Shown in pieces: positions 30,841 to 39,302 of a DNA stretch of 39,302 nucleotides. Location of the stretch: the NCBI GenBank assembly GCA_021779955.1, contig JAJXZS010000040.1:7328-46629 (forward strand). The letters are read 5' to 3'. How positions within the stretch are numbered: the stretch's first letter is position 1; every line of letters begins with the position of its first letter. The notes beneath the pieces are model-generated. The model was not told the origin of the DNA, ran no database searches, and saw nothing but the letters and a program-made list of their open reading frames with translations. The position numbers and the translations under genes were made by a program. Origin of the DNA: Chloroflexota bacterium (lineage in GTDB: Bacteria; Chloroflexota; Anaerolineae; Anaerolineales; Anaerolineaceae).

Positions 30841-31155
30841 TCACCCGGATGCACATGGGAAGACCGCGGATGGGAGCGCCCGCAAATACACCAGCCCGCT
30901 GGCATCCGTCATCTCGCCGTAGGGTGAGTAGGAGCACACCAGGGGGATGGCGCGGGTTGCATCCGTCACTTGCCGCACCGAACCCAACGCGTCGGTCAGG
31001 AAGTAGCCGGTCTCGGCATCATTCACCTGGGCCAGCCGGGCGTAGCCGTAGACGTAGTTATTCGTGCCGTCCGAAAGCACCTGGATGACGTGGGCAAAGA
31101 TAATATTCCGTTGGGAGGGATTCATTCTCCTGCTACTCAATGCAAGGGCAATCAC
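30841..31155 (-). pseudogene. RHS core fragment, orphan remnant
   Basis: The segment QVLSDGTNNYVYGYARLAQ to about 31096-30880 repeats the core of the RHS tail at 31797-32978 with scattered changes. Compared with that copy it lacks about 16 residues between two GE pairs (YSPYGE-MTDASG) and stops at VYLRA, before the RYYDPATGRF core end; the last residues PSAVFPCASG are unrelated. The first ~17 residues are also not RHS. There is no ribosome site, no signal peptide and no toxin end. It is a degraded duplicate of the core, as in orphan RHS ends left behind tip exchange. Confidence 0.75.
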
Positions 31156-31248
31156 ACGACTGTTTTTTGCGTATATTGCGAGCCTAATAAAGGGTTGAAT
31201 GAGTTCCTCTGGAAATGCTTTTAGTTATCCACACGCAATGCTGCGCTG

Positions 31249-31782
31249 TTAATCTATCGCCTTTTTCAACTCGGTGATCCTGGCTAGTGCTTCCGTATAG
31301 ATGTCCATGAAGGACTCATAGATATTCCGCGATCTTTCAAGTAGAGCCTGATAATCCTCAGTAAGCACCCATACTGAACCCTGCACAGTTCCGTTTGCAC
31401 CTCCGACAATAATTCGATTAATACGCCGTCGAAGCTTTTGCCAATCTTTCTTGCTCACAAGCGAAGTTATTTTTACATATCCAGCAAGCCAATTAATGAT
31501 TTCAGTGTCCAAAGAAATCATAGAATCTAATTGCTTCCTAGCCTTGCTATATAGATTTGCCAGATATTGGTCACTAATTTGGGCTTCCATCTCATCAAAA
31601 TTATCGGGGTATCCATTTCGACGAGGCATGAAATTTTGAAATAAATCACCAAAGCCTGAGTTATGAGAACTATGATACTTGTCTACAATGCCATGGTAGC
31701 CTTCTAGCACTTTCGCGATCCACTCGAGGAACGTTTTTTCATTGATTTCATAGCTTGTCGCGGCAAAGATCAATATGTGCAT
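31249..31782 (-). CDS. Unknown protein, possible immunity partner of the RHS tail
   Basis: 177 residues, no recognised family. Predominantly helical and rich in Lys, Ile and Asn, with a start codon 14 bp after the RHS tail's stop codon and on the same strand. Base composition is clearly AT-richer than the surrounding genes. The placement directly behind a variable RHS tail and before a duplicated core is the usual site of an immunity gene. No signal peptide or membrane helix is seen, which fits an inhibitor acting on a delivered cytoplasmic toxin. Alternatives are an accessory ORF or mobile DNA remnant. Confidence 0.6.
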   Translation of the reverse strand: MHILIFAATSYEINEKTFLEWIAKVLEGYHGIVDKYHSSHNSGFGDLFQNFMPRRNGYPDNFDEMEAQISDQYLANLYSKARKQLDSMISLDTEIINWLAGYVKITSLVSKKDWQKLRRRINRIIVGGANGTVQGSVWVLTEDYQALLERSRNIYESFMDIYTEALARITELKKAID

Positions 31783-31796
31783 GTAATTTCTCCCAT

Positions 31797-32978
31797 TTAT
31801 GATCCGGGGACAAAAGCTGCCATTCGGAGGCCTAGATTGATGAAATAGTATCCTGTTGGAACAGTAACCACATCATCGTAAATTCCCAGACCTAATGTAA
31901 TAACATCTTCAACAATCGTCACAACTATTATCGTACCTCCTACGGCGACCAAACCATAACCACAAGCTTCCTCAAAGGAGATTGCCGTAACAGGCTGAGT
32001 GACTCTTTGGCCCGGATTCCAATTTTGAGGCCTCACCAGTCTCTTATTTGGCACCAAGAATGGAAGAGAGGCGGCCGCAAGTGCATTCGGCTCAATCCAA
32101 TAAATCACAGTACCAGGACCTACATAATCTGCGACTAAATCGGCCATAGGGAATCCTGCTAAAGGCATTCGATATTTTGCCGGCCAATCAATTCCAGTCC
32201 CAAGATGGAATGGTGTTGAATTCCAATTATAAGCAATGCCAAAATAGTTATAGCCGGCAAGTTTACTAAAATCAGCAGCCAAAATCAAATCAGCTACATA
32301 GCCTGAAGCCTGAGGTGCTGCTTTTGATTGCAGAAAGAATGGCTCTATTTCATAAACATCTCCGGTCAAGGAATTGAACATGTCGGGATGCCTAAAAGGG
32401 GTACCGGGTATTGGGAATTCCAATTGTCTTGTGGGATTAAAGCCTAGCTTTCGTTCATAATAAGCTTCTATTGGCCAATGGTACATCGGTTCTGCCGCCC
32501 ACCACCGCCACATTCCGCTAGGATCAATGAAGTTGACAGGGTCAGCTCCGGCGTAGTTCCAGCGATTGAGCGAGGAAGGACTGTAATAATTCCCATGCCA
32601 GGTGTCTTTCGAAACGAACCGCCCCGTGGCCGGATCATAATATCTGGCGCGTAAATACACCAAGCCGCTGGCGTCCGTCATCTCGCCGGTGAAGCTGAAA
32701 TCGGTCTGAAAATCGCCAAGCGATTGGGTCGACTCGCCGTAGGGGGAGTAGGCGCGCACCAGGCTGATCGCGCCTGCGTCGTCGGTCACCTGGCGCACAG
32801 AGCCCAGCGCGTCGGTCAGGAAGTAGCCGGTCTCGGCGTCGTTCACCTGGGCCAGGCGGGTGTAGCCGTAGACGTAGGTATTCGTCCCGTCAGAGAGCAC
32901 CTGGGTCAGCCCGGCGTTCAGGTCGAGCGCGTATTGGGCCGTCACCCCGTTGACCGTGGATTGCAGGCGGTCACCCAA
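31797..32978 (-). pseudogene. 5'-truncated RHS protein, core end plus C-terminal domain
   Basis: 393 codons of an RHS protein that normally has a signal peptide and thousands of residues of YD repeats. Its first usable codon is a TTG with no ribosome site, four bases after the lipoprotein's stop codon, so the front is missing. The core end is clear: ARYYDPATGRFVSKDTW ... NRWNYAGADPVNFIDPSG, after which about 240 residues form a variable C-terminal domain with a hydrophobic segment near 350 (LVAVGGTIIVVTIVEDVITL). I recognise no toxin motif in it. It is probably not expressed as a full RHS protein. The gene after it may be its immunity partner. Confidence 0.7.
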
Positions 32979-32982
32979 TTAA

Positions 32983-34623
32983 TCACGGGTTAGCCTTTGG
33001 ATTCGGTAAAACCCAGTTATAGTTTTGGGCGATCCAGCCCTCCCCTTGCTCACTCTTGATCTTCCACCAGGTATATTGGCCATTCTCTACAGGTTGATCC
33101 AGTATGGTGAAGGTATCCCCGCTCTGCAATTTGCCGATTACGGATGCGTTGATCGAGGCTTCACTTCGAATATTCAGATTGTGACCTGAAGGCGATACGG
33201 TCAGCGTTGCGCCGTTTGAAATCTCTGGAAAGACCGTCAGCCAAAACAGGAATTTACCACCGTTACTGCCTTCCAAAGGTTGCCATTGCTTTTCCTTGAC
33301 CGAGTAGATAGCGATTCCACTGTTCGAGCTATCCACATTTTCGTCAAATGCGATTTCAGATCCATCGGGCGACCAGAAGGGGATTCCTTCGCGTATTTCT
33401 GACGAATTGGTAATTTGAGTGGTTGTGCCATCTGAGAGATTGAGTATGAAAATATCAGTTCCGGCACTATAGCCGTCGCGCCTGAAAACAATCTCTTTTC
33501 CGTCAGGGGACCAACTAAATGCATCCTCGTCTGCTTCAGGAGAGTTCGTCAGGTTTTTGATGTTGCCATTTAGATCTACGAGATAAATGTCTCCGCCGCT
33601 AGTTTGCCAATCGGCGTAAATATACGCCAGGTTGGTGCTGTCAGGATTCCACATTGGATCAATAGCGATACCTTTGGTACCTGTATGTGTGAGTTGTGTT
33701 ATGAAGGAATCTGCACAGGTTTCCAACTTGACAACGCATTTTTTACGCGCCACATATATATCTGTTACACCGGTATATCTACCACCCTCCAATCCGGCAT
33801 TGAATTTGTCGGAGGCATACGCTAACCACTGACCGTCCGGTGACCAAACAGGGGTTGTTTCAAGACCAGACCAGTCAGTGATTCGGGCGTAAGTATTCTT
33901 GGCGATATCTGCTACAAAAACGGATGGGAATCCTTGTAGGGGGTCATCATTTATGGCATATACAAGGTATTTTCCATCAGGTGACCAACTTCCACTATAA
34001 AAATCAATTATTTGGGGTTGCGGAATTTTCAATTTTACTTTTGAGAATATGTCGTACGTATAGAATAATCGGTCCTCCAGGTTCAAGTACGCAATGATCT
34101 GTCCGTTTGGAGAAGGTATCGTGTCTCTGCTGTCATTGTCAAGGTAAGTGATACTATGTCCTGAATCAGAAACGTAAACAGGCTGATCATAGAGATGCAT
34201 CAATTCCTGCGTTTCACCGGATGGCAGCACAATATAGGCTGCTCCTTCCTTCCAATACACAGGGTAAATCCCCGGGGTGATGGGTTTCTCACTTGGCGTT
34301 GACAGAAGAGCAGTTGCCATGGACGTTGCCGTGATGAATGTTTGGGTTGGGGCTTGAATCGTTGGCGTTGGTGATGCGGTTAGTGTGGGCGAGAATGTGA
34401 TCGAGAGCACACTCGCTTGGGTCGGTGCAGGCATTACCGAATCGGTTCTTCGCATGGGTGATTCCAAAGGGGTATCCTCAGTCGATGTCCCGTTGCAGCC
34501 TGCTAAGATGCCAGGCAAAAACAGCAGGCTTAACAGGATCCATACAATCGCGTATCGTAAGACAACTATGTCCCATTGAGATTTGTTTTTGAGTCTATGA
34601 TAAGAGAACAGGTTCACTTTCAT
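32983..34623 (-). CDS. Lipoprotein with TolB/PD40-type beta-propeller and SH3 domain
   Basis: 546 residues. A long n-region precedes the signal helix; lipobox LAGC (Cys43) anchors it outside the membrane. A Thr/Pro/Ser tether runs to about 115. Next come six or so PD40/WD40-type repeats with SWSPDGKYLVYA, VWSPDGQWLAYA, MWNPDSTNLAYI, SWSPDGKEIVF and FWSPDGSEIAF. The last ~70 residues form an SH3b domain (LNIRSEASINASVIGKLQSGD, WWKIK, GWIAQNYNWV). Start ATG 34623 has GGAGGGGGA just upstream. Such proteins bind cell-wall or secreted ligands; the exact role is unknown. Its 3' end adjoins the broken RHS gene, a likely rearrangement joint. Confidence 0.85.
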   Translation of the reverse strand: MKVNLFSYHRLKNKSQWDIVVLRYAIVWILLSLLFLPGILAGCNGTSTEDTPLESPMRRTDSVMPAPTQASVLSITFSPTLTASPTPTIQAPTQTFITATSMATALLSTPSEKPITPGIYPVYWKEGAAYIVLPSGETQELMHLYDQPVYVSDSGHSITYLDNDSRDTIPSPNGQIIAYLNLEDRLFYTYDIFSKVKLKIPQPQIIDFYSGSWSPDGKYLVYAINDDPLQGFPSVFVADIAKNTYARITDWSGLETTPVWSPDGQWLAYASDKFNAGLEGGRYTGVTDIYVARKKCVVKLETCADSFITQLTHTGTKGIAIDPMWNPDSTNLAYIYADWQTSGGDIYLVDLNGNIKNLTNSPEADEDAFSWSPDGKEIVFRRDGYSAGTDIFILNLSDGTTTQITNSSEIREGIPFWSPDGSEIAFDENVDSSNSGIAIYSVKEKQWQPLEGSNGGKFLFWLTVFPEISNGATLTVSPSGHNLNIRSEASINASVIGKLQSGDTFTILDQPVENGQYTWWKIKSEQGEGWIAQNYNWVLPNPKANP

Positions 34624-34758
34624 TTCCCCCTCCGTTACATTGATGGAAGTTTATTGAGTCACGCTTCTATTCTACAAAGATTTCAGCAAATGAACAGGCT
34701 CCAAAACAGGATGCAAAATCCGGCCAAAATCGCCGAATTCTTGATTCTGCCATTCCCC

Positions 34759-36015
34759 CTACCACTCTCCTTCCAGCTTCCCCTTCACATCCCCCAAAAA
34801 CGCATCCGCGGACGCCCCGTCCAGCACCCTGTGATCGAATACGAATGACAGATACACCATCGGGCGGATGGCGATCGCATCGTTGCCATGCTCGTCAGTC
34901 ACCACCACCGCGCGTTTTTGGACTGTTCCTGTCCCCAAAATCCCCACCTGCGGCTGGTTGATGATCGGCATGGCGAAGAGCGAGCCGCCTGTGCCGTGGT
35001 TCGTCAGTGTAAAAGTGCCCCCGCGCACCTCGTCAGGCTGCAGCTTCTTCGTCCGCGCCCGCTCGGCCAGGTCGTTGACAGCGCGCGCGATCCCCTCGAG
35101 CGAGAGCGACGAGGCGTCTTTGAGCACCGGCACGATCAGGCCGGCGTCTCCAAGCGAAACCGCCATGCCGATGTTGACCTGCTTGTGCAGCAGGATGCCC
35201 TGCTCGGTCCAGGACGAATTCGCCAGCGGGTGTTCGCGCAAGGCTGAAGCAATCGCTGCGATGAAGTAGGCCGTCAGCGTGAGGTGGATTCCCTCCGCGG
35301 CAAAGCGCTCCTGGTTCGCAGATTTGTGCGCCAGCACACGCGACAGGTCGGCTTCCATCACGCTGAGCACGTGCGCCGAGGTCTGCTTCGACGCGACCAT
35401 GCGTTCGGCGATCTGGCGGCGCACCGGGCTGAGCTGCACAATTTCTCCCTCGGTGATATCCGGCGCAGGCATTGCACGCGCTTGCGCTTGCACCTGCACC
35501 GCCTGTTCGGTCACAGGCGTCTGCGGCACCGGGCGCGGCGCAGCATAGGAAGACAACGCATCCAGCACGTCCTGTTTGGTCACCCTGCCGCCCAAACCCG
35601 ACCCGCGTATCTTGCCGATATCCAGGTGATTCTCGGCAGCCATCTTGCGCACCAAAGGCGAAATCCACGCAGCGGACGCTGCAGCTTCGTCCGCAGGCGC
35701 GGATTCAGCAGCTTGAGGGACTGGCGCAGGCGCGGCAGCGGGTATCTCCGGCTGCGCGGGCACCTTCACGCTCTCGCCTGGCGCGCCGATCTCTGCCAGC
35801 GCTTCACCCACATGCGCCACAGAGTTGGGCTGGACCAGGATCTTCAGCAGCGTGCCGTCGGCGGGCGAGGGGATCTCGGTGACGACCTTGTCCGTCTCCA
35901 CCTCGACCAGCGGCTCGAGTTCCTTGACCGTGTCGCCCTCGTTCTTCAGCCACTGCATCACCGTCACTTCATCCACGCCCTCGCCCATGCGGGGAGTGAG
36001 CAATTTTGTGGTCAT
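34759..36015 (-). CDS. Dihydrolipoamide acyltransferase (E2) of a 2-oxoacid dehydrogenase
   Basis: E2 core of a pyruvate/branched-chain-type complex, 418 residues. One lipoyl domain at 1-80 carries lipoyl-Lys43 in VETDKVVTE. An Ala/Pro hinge leads to the E3-binding domain (about 114-155, ISPLVRKMAAENHLDIGKI, then RVTKQDVL). The catalytic domain ends with FVFDHRVLDGASADAFL, with His395 and Asp399. It follows the fused E1 gene by nine bases on the minus strand. Substrate: 2-oxoisovalerate or pyruvate. No E3 gene is nearby; lipoamide dehydrogenase is probably shared. Confidence 0.92.
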   Translation of the reverse strand: MTTKLLTPRMGEGVDEVTVMQWLKNEGDTVKELEPLVEVETDKVVTEIPSPADGTLLKILVQPNSVAHVGEALAEIGAPGESVKVPAQPEIPAAAPAPVPQAAESAPADEAAASAAWISPLVRKMAAENHLDIGKIRGSGLGGRVTKQDVLDALSSYAAPRPVPQTPVTEQAVQVQAQARAMPAPDITEGEIVQLSPVRRQIAERMVASKQTSAHVLSVMEADLSRVLAHKSANQERFAAEGIHLTLTAYFIAAIASALREHPLANSSWTEQGILLHKQVNIGMAVSLGDAGLIVPVLKDASSLSLEGIARAVNDLAERARTKKLQPDEVRGGTFTLTNHGTGGSLFAMPIINQPQVGILGTGTVQKRAVVVTDEHGNDAIAIRPMVYLSFVFDHRVLDGASADAFLGDVKGKLEGEW

Positions 36016-36024
36016 CTTCGCCTC

Positions 36025-38442
36025 CTATCCCTTCAGATCCGGAAACGCCGAGGGTTTGGCCTCGTGCATCATCGCGTACGCCGCGTCGAAGACGCTCTCG
36101 GTGTTCGGCTTCGACCAGTAATCCCCATCCGATCCGTAAGCCGGGCGGTGCTGGGTGCCCGAAAGCGTGCGTGGTGGAGAATCGAGCCAGCGGTAGCCGT
36201 CCTGCTCCACCAGGCTCTGCTGCAGCATGTAGGCGGTGGTGCCGCCAGGCACATCCTCGTCCACGAAGAGCACCCGTGAGGTCTTTTGCAGAGAGCTGAT
36301 AATCGTACCCCTCAGGTCGAACGGCACCAGGGATTGGACGTCGATGATCTCGGGCTGGATGCCAACCCCGGCAAGCTTTTCAGCCGCTTCGAGCGCCACC
36401 CGCACGCAGGCGCCGTAGGTGACGATGGTCAGGTCGCTGCCCTCGCGCAGGATCTCAGGCACGCCCGGCGGGACGATGATCTCGCCGATGTTGTCGGGCA
36501 GGCGTTCCTTCAGGCGGTAGCCGTTGAGCACTTCAACCACCAGCCCCGGGTTGTCGGTCTTGAGCAGCATGTTGTAGAATCCTGCCGCCTGCGTCAGGTT
36601 GCGCGGCACCAGCACCAGCATCCCGCGTGTGAGATTGAGGATGCCCGCCATGGGCGAGCCGGAATGCCAGATGCCTTCCAGCCGGTGACCCCGCGTGCGA
36701 ATGATCACGGGCGCCTTCTGCCCGCCTGTCGTGCGCCAGTGCAGCGTCGAGACATCGTCAGAGATGATTTGCAGCGCATATAGCAGGTAGTCGAGGTATT
36801 GGATTTCGGCAAGGGGGCGCAGTCCGCGCAGCGCCATGCCGATCGCCTGCCCGATGATCGTGGCCTCGCGGATACCCGTATCGGTCACGCGGTAAGCCCC
36901 GTATTTCTGCTGCATGCCGCGGAAGCCCTGGTTGACGTCGCCAAGCTTGCCAACGTCTTCCCCGAAAGCGATAAAACGCGGTTCGCGGGCGAGGGCGGCG
37001 TCGAATGCGGCGTTGATCACCTCGAAGCCCATCAATGTGGGCGAGTTCTCTGTATATTTTGGTGGAACCGCCTCGATCTTGAACGGCGATTCTGCGGATT
37101 CAGAATACAAATGGTTCGTGAGGATCTTCTGCTCTTCTTTATCGAGAGCGTTGGCGAAGGCGACCACCTGTGCTCGCGCTGCAGAAGGCTCGGCCAGGGT
37201 GAGCACAGTGGCATTGTGCAGCGCGGAGAGGATGTCGCGTTTGAGCAGCGGGTCGGGCAGGGCGGAAAGCGCTGCCGCAGCCTGGCGGATTTCTGCTCCA
37301 TGGGAGCTTGAAGCGGCAAGGTTCTCGAGGAGGGGCAGCGCGACAATGCGGAGCTTCAAAATCGGCGCCTGGTACGCCTGATACGCCTTGCGCCGCGCAT
37401 CTTCGACCGTCTTCGTGTCCTCGATGTCCCAGGCATCCAGCTCGGCTTCCGTCGCCACCTGTTTCTCGACGAGCCACTTGCGGTACTGCTTGATGCAATC
37501 CCATTCGGCTTCCCAGGCCATGCGTTCGGGCGATTTGTAGCGCTCCTGCGAGCCCGAGGTCGAGTGGCCAAGCGGTTGAGTGGCTTCGGTGGCATGCACC
37601 AGCGCAGGGATGTGATGCTTGCGCGCGGTTTCCGCTGCCTCGGCGTAGATGGCAAGCAGGGCGGGGTAGTCCCAGGCGTGCACGGAATAGAGATCGTAGC
37701 CGCGGTCGCACTCCTCGGCGGGGCAGTCGATGCGCTTGAAGCCCTCGAGGATCGAGCGGATATTTTCCTTGACCATCTGGAACTGGTTGGGCACCGAAAT
37801 GCCGTAGCCGTCGTCGTAGATGGTGATGATCGCAGGCGCATGCAGCACCCCGATGGCGTTGACCGTTTCCCAGAACAGCCCTTCAGACGTTGATGCGTTG
37901 CCGATGGCCGCCCAGGTGACCTCGTTGCCGTTGTTCGAAAACTGCGGGTAAGCTTTGAGCGATTCCAGGTTGCGGTAGAGCACAGATGCGTACGCCAGCC
38001 CGACGGTGCGCGGCATCTGCGAGCCAGTCGGCGCCATGTCCGATGCGGAGTTGTACGCGGACACCTGGTCGCGCCACGAACCGTCGGCATCGAGCAGCCT
38101 CGACCCGTAATGGCCGTTCATGTTGCGCCCGCCGGTGTGCGGCTCGCGGGTGACGTCCTCGTCGGCATAGAGCTGGGCGAAGAATTGCTCGAGCATTAGC
38201 AGGCCGAGCGCCATCATGATGGTCTGGTCGCGATAATAGCCCGAGCGCCAATCGCCCTTGTTGAACGATCTGGCGATGGCCAGCTGGATCAGCTCCTTGC
38301 CGTCGCCGAAAATGCCGAATTTGGCCTTGCCGCTGAGCACTTCGCGCCGCCCGATGACCGAGGCTTGCCGCGAACGCACCGCCAGTCGATAATCCGCAAT
38401 CAATTGTTCTTTGGTAAGTGGAAGAGTGGTTGTCGTTTCCAT
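36025..38442 (-). CDS. Fused E1 alpha-beta of a 2-oxoacid dehydrogenase
   Basis: Thiamine-diphosphate E1 in which alpha and beta subunits form one chain, 805 residues. Start ATG 38442 is chosen because the family begins METTTTLPLTKEQL and GGGGAT lies upstream; a frame reaching 38625 contains only a hydrophobic leader. The alpha part has the modified TPP motif IGNASTSEGLFWETVNAIG (GN instead of GDG), as in Bacteroidetes-type fused E1. Beta part: LMGFEVINAAFDAALAREP, FGEDVGKLGDVNQGF and VLVPRNLTQAAGFYNMLL. The fusion joint is around 470-500. It lies immediately before the E2 gene. Branched-chain 2-oxoacids are the likelier substrate; pyruvate cannot be excluded. Confidence 0.92.
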   Translation of the reverse strand: METTTTLPLTKEQLIADYRLAVRSRQASVIGRREVLSGKAKFGIFGDGKELIQLAIARSFNKGDWRSGYYRDQTIMMALGLLMLEQFFAQLYADEDVTREPHTGGRNMNGHYGSRLLDADGSWRDQVSAYNSASDMAPTGSQMPRTVGLAYASVLYRNLESLKAYPQFSNNGNEVTWAAIGNASTSEGLFWETVNAIGVLHAPAIITIYDDGYGISVPNQFQMVKENIRSILEGFKRIDCPAEECDRGYDLYSVHAWDYPALLAIYAEAAETARKHHIPALVHATEATQPLGHSTSGSQERYKSPERMAWEAEWDCIKQYRKWLVEKQVATEAELDAWDIEDTKTVEDARRKAYQAYQAPILKLRIVALPLLENLAASSSHGAEIRQAAAALSALPDPLLKRDILSALHNATVLTLAEPSAARAQVVAFANALDKEEQKILTNHLYSESAESPFKIEAVPPKYTENSPTLMGFEVINAAFDAALAREPRFIAFGEDVGKLGDVNQGFRGMQQKYGAYRVTDTGIREATIIGQAIGMALRGLRPLAEIQYLDYLLYALQIISDDVSTLHWRTTGGQKAPVIIRTRGHRLEGIWHSGSPMAGILNLTRGMLVLVPRNLTQAAGFYNMLLKTDNPGLVVEVLNGYRLKERLPDNIGEIIVPPGVPEILREGSDLTIVTYGACVRVALEAAEKLAGVGIQPEIIDVQSLVPFDLRGTIISSLQKTSRVLFVDEDVPGGTTAYMLQQSLVEQDGYRWLDSPPRTLSGTQHRPAYGSDGDYWSKPNTESVFDAAYAMMHEAKPSAFPDLKG

Positions 38443-38472
38443 TTTATCCCCAATTAAGACTCCCTTGATCTC

Positions 38473-38478
38473 ATTATA
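38473..38478 (-). promoter_or_regulatory. -10 element of the E1-E2 operon
   Basis: A consensus TATAAT on the minus strand, 31 bases before the E1 start codon. The -35 is weak (CACTTT region), so confidence is moderate. Confidence 0.4.
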
Positions 38479-38649
38479 GCGATGGGAGATTAGAAAAGTG
38501 TAAAAAGGGGATGAAAGGAAAGACCAGGCAACGAGTAACCAGGTAACGGGCAATGAGTTTTCACAGAGTTGGTCGCCAGGGTATGCTGCAATGCTGTTCA
38601 TTTCAAACGGTGCCAGTATCGGCATTTCATAGAATTATGGATACAAAAT

Positions 38650-38677
38650 GAGGTTGCCTTCTCGTTCTGGCAACCTC
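38650..38677 (-). terminator. Terminator after the interrupted right-edge gene
   Basis: GAGGTTGCC and GGCAACCTC pair perfectly over nine bases with a ten-base loop; on the minus strand ATTTTGT follows. It lies 60 bp after the second stop codon of the right-edge gene. Confidence 0.7.
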
Positions 38678-38736
38678 AAGGGCGAACTGGTTCTTTTAAG
38701 TCACAAGTTGAAGACCTCGCCGATTCTAGGGACTGA

Positions 38737-39302
38737 TCATTGATGCCATTGTTCTGATGAAGTCTGATTGTTCATAACCCCCATTGATGAACAACTGTCA
38801 TTGCAGTCCAGAAGCGCCCCGGTGTTATAGGTATTCTCCCAATGAAGAAAGTGGTTACAATTCGCATAGCCATGAGCGGAGGATATTACGTTATCTCATC
38901 CAGAGGGCATTGAACTCACTCCATAGCTATAGACATCACTGCAACCGGCCTGTGAAACGACCCATGTATAGGATGATCCGGCGTAATTGGTATCCTTATA
39001 GTCGATTCCAATCACCGTTGATAAATTTGGCACCATGCCACTGGGATAAGCTTCAGGCTCCAGCATTTCATCCGTTACATCTTGCGGCCGCACTGTGGCG
39101 TCCAACTTAACCTGCCCGTCGGTTGCTGCTTCGATCGATTCGGCAAATGAATCGTAGCAGCCGCTTTCCAAAATCGTCGAAGCTTCGTTGGTGCCCGGCG
39201 TTACGGGCGAGAGTAATGCGTAACAGTGCATTCCATTGCTGGTTCCCCACGGAATCGCAGCAATCAGGGCAATTCCAATGGCGATCACCCCGAGCATTGC
39301 CA
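38737..39302 (-). pseudogene. Secreted I36/crystallin-like protein, split by an in-frame TGA; 5' end may lie outside
   Basis: From ATG 39297 (open further to the window edge) the frame encodes a membrane-type start LGVIAIGIALIAAIPWG, a signal peptide, then a Cys-rich extracellular domain with STVIGIDYKDTNYAGSSYTW and YSYGVSSMPSG. A TGA at 38896-38898 follows, but the frame continues for 52 codons, DNVISSAHGYANCNH ... CSSMGVMNNQTSS, to a stop at 38737. Family proteins read SMPSGW(N/D) there, so the TGA sits where Trp (TGG) belongs. A TGG-to-TGA change is the simplest reading. The tail's MNNQTSS is the usual last motif of these domains. The gene may be non-functional, or the first part may still be secreted. 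Confidence 0.7.

Noticed and set aside
38443-38625. Hydrophobic N-terminal extension of E1
   Set aside because: It covers the -10 element and has no ribosome site; fused E1 proteins start near METTTT.
38896-38898. TGA considered as selenocysteine
   Set aside because: It is at a conserved Trp of a disulfide-rich secreted domain, with no redox role for Sec and no clear hairpin at the expected distance; a nonsense mutation or readthrough is more likely.

Overview
The window looks like chromosomal DNA of a saccharolytic, probably anaerobic bacterium of the Chloroflexota, most likely class Anaerolineae. This is inference, not proof. It rests on Thr/Pro/Ser-rich linkers after lipoprotein cysteines and inside SecD, several sugar ABC transporters without their own ATPase, an RHS tail with orphan-type debris, a fused-E1 2-oxoacid dehydrogenase and palindromic intergenic repeats. 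No rRNA, tRNA, CRISPR array or complete insertion sequence was found.

Layout. 1-1791: coaX (5' end outside the window) and a DegV fatty-acid-binding protein. 2029-2784 (-): a peroxiredoxin-glutaredoxin fusion whose peroxidatic residue is encoded by an in-frame TGA followed by a SECIS-like hairpin, so it is read here as a selenoprotein. 2877-3408: an M-box (Mg2+) riboswitch with promoter and terminator, followed only by a short remnant resembling the C-terminus of an MgtA-type Mg2+ ATPase. 3436-5256 (-): an ABC-F ATPase behind a five-codon leader peptide and an intrinsic terminator, an attenuation layout typical of ribosome-protection genes. 5551-14625: a glycoside-use locus. A binding lipoprotein, two permeases and a GH35-like enzyme run on the minus strand; a GH3 beta-glycosidase and a ROK repressor diverge from them. 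14643-18902: a rubredoxin-like/metallo-beta-lactamase-fold protein and secDF, embedded in palindromic repeats.

18910-26008: an Fpg-like protein, an aminoglycoside-phosphotransferase-like kinase and a GyrI-like protein in one operon, then a thioesterase, a small acidic protein, a Cys-rich ferredoxin, an L-asparaginase and a class V aminotransferase-like PLP protein. 26273-30796 (-): a ugpAEB-type sn-glycerol-3-phosphate/glycerophosphodiester importer with a lipoprotein glycerophosphodiester phosphodiesterase. 30841-34623 (-): RHS debris, a truncated RHS tail, a possible immunity gene and a beta-propeller/SH3 lipoprotein. 34759-38442 (-): fused E1 and E2 of a branched-chain-type 2-oxoacid dehydrogenase. 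38737-39302 (-): a secreted I36/crystallin-like protein interrupted by TGA at a Trp position.

The strongest points for a second look are the selenocysteine peroxiredoxin-glutaredoxin, the ABC-F attenuator, the orphaned M-box and an eight-copy family of ~68-bp imperfect palindromes. All calls come from reading the sequence; no database search or folding program was run.
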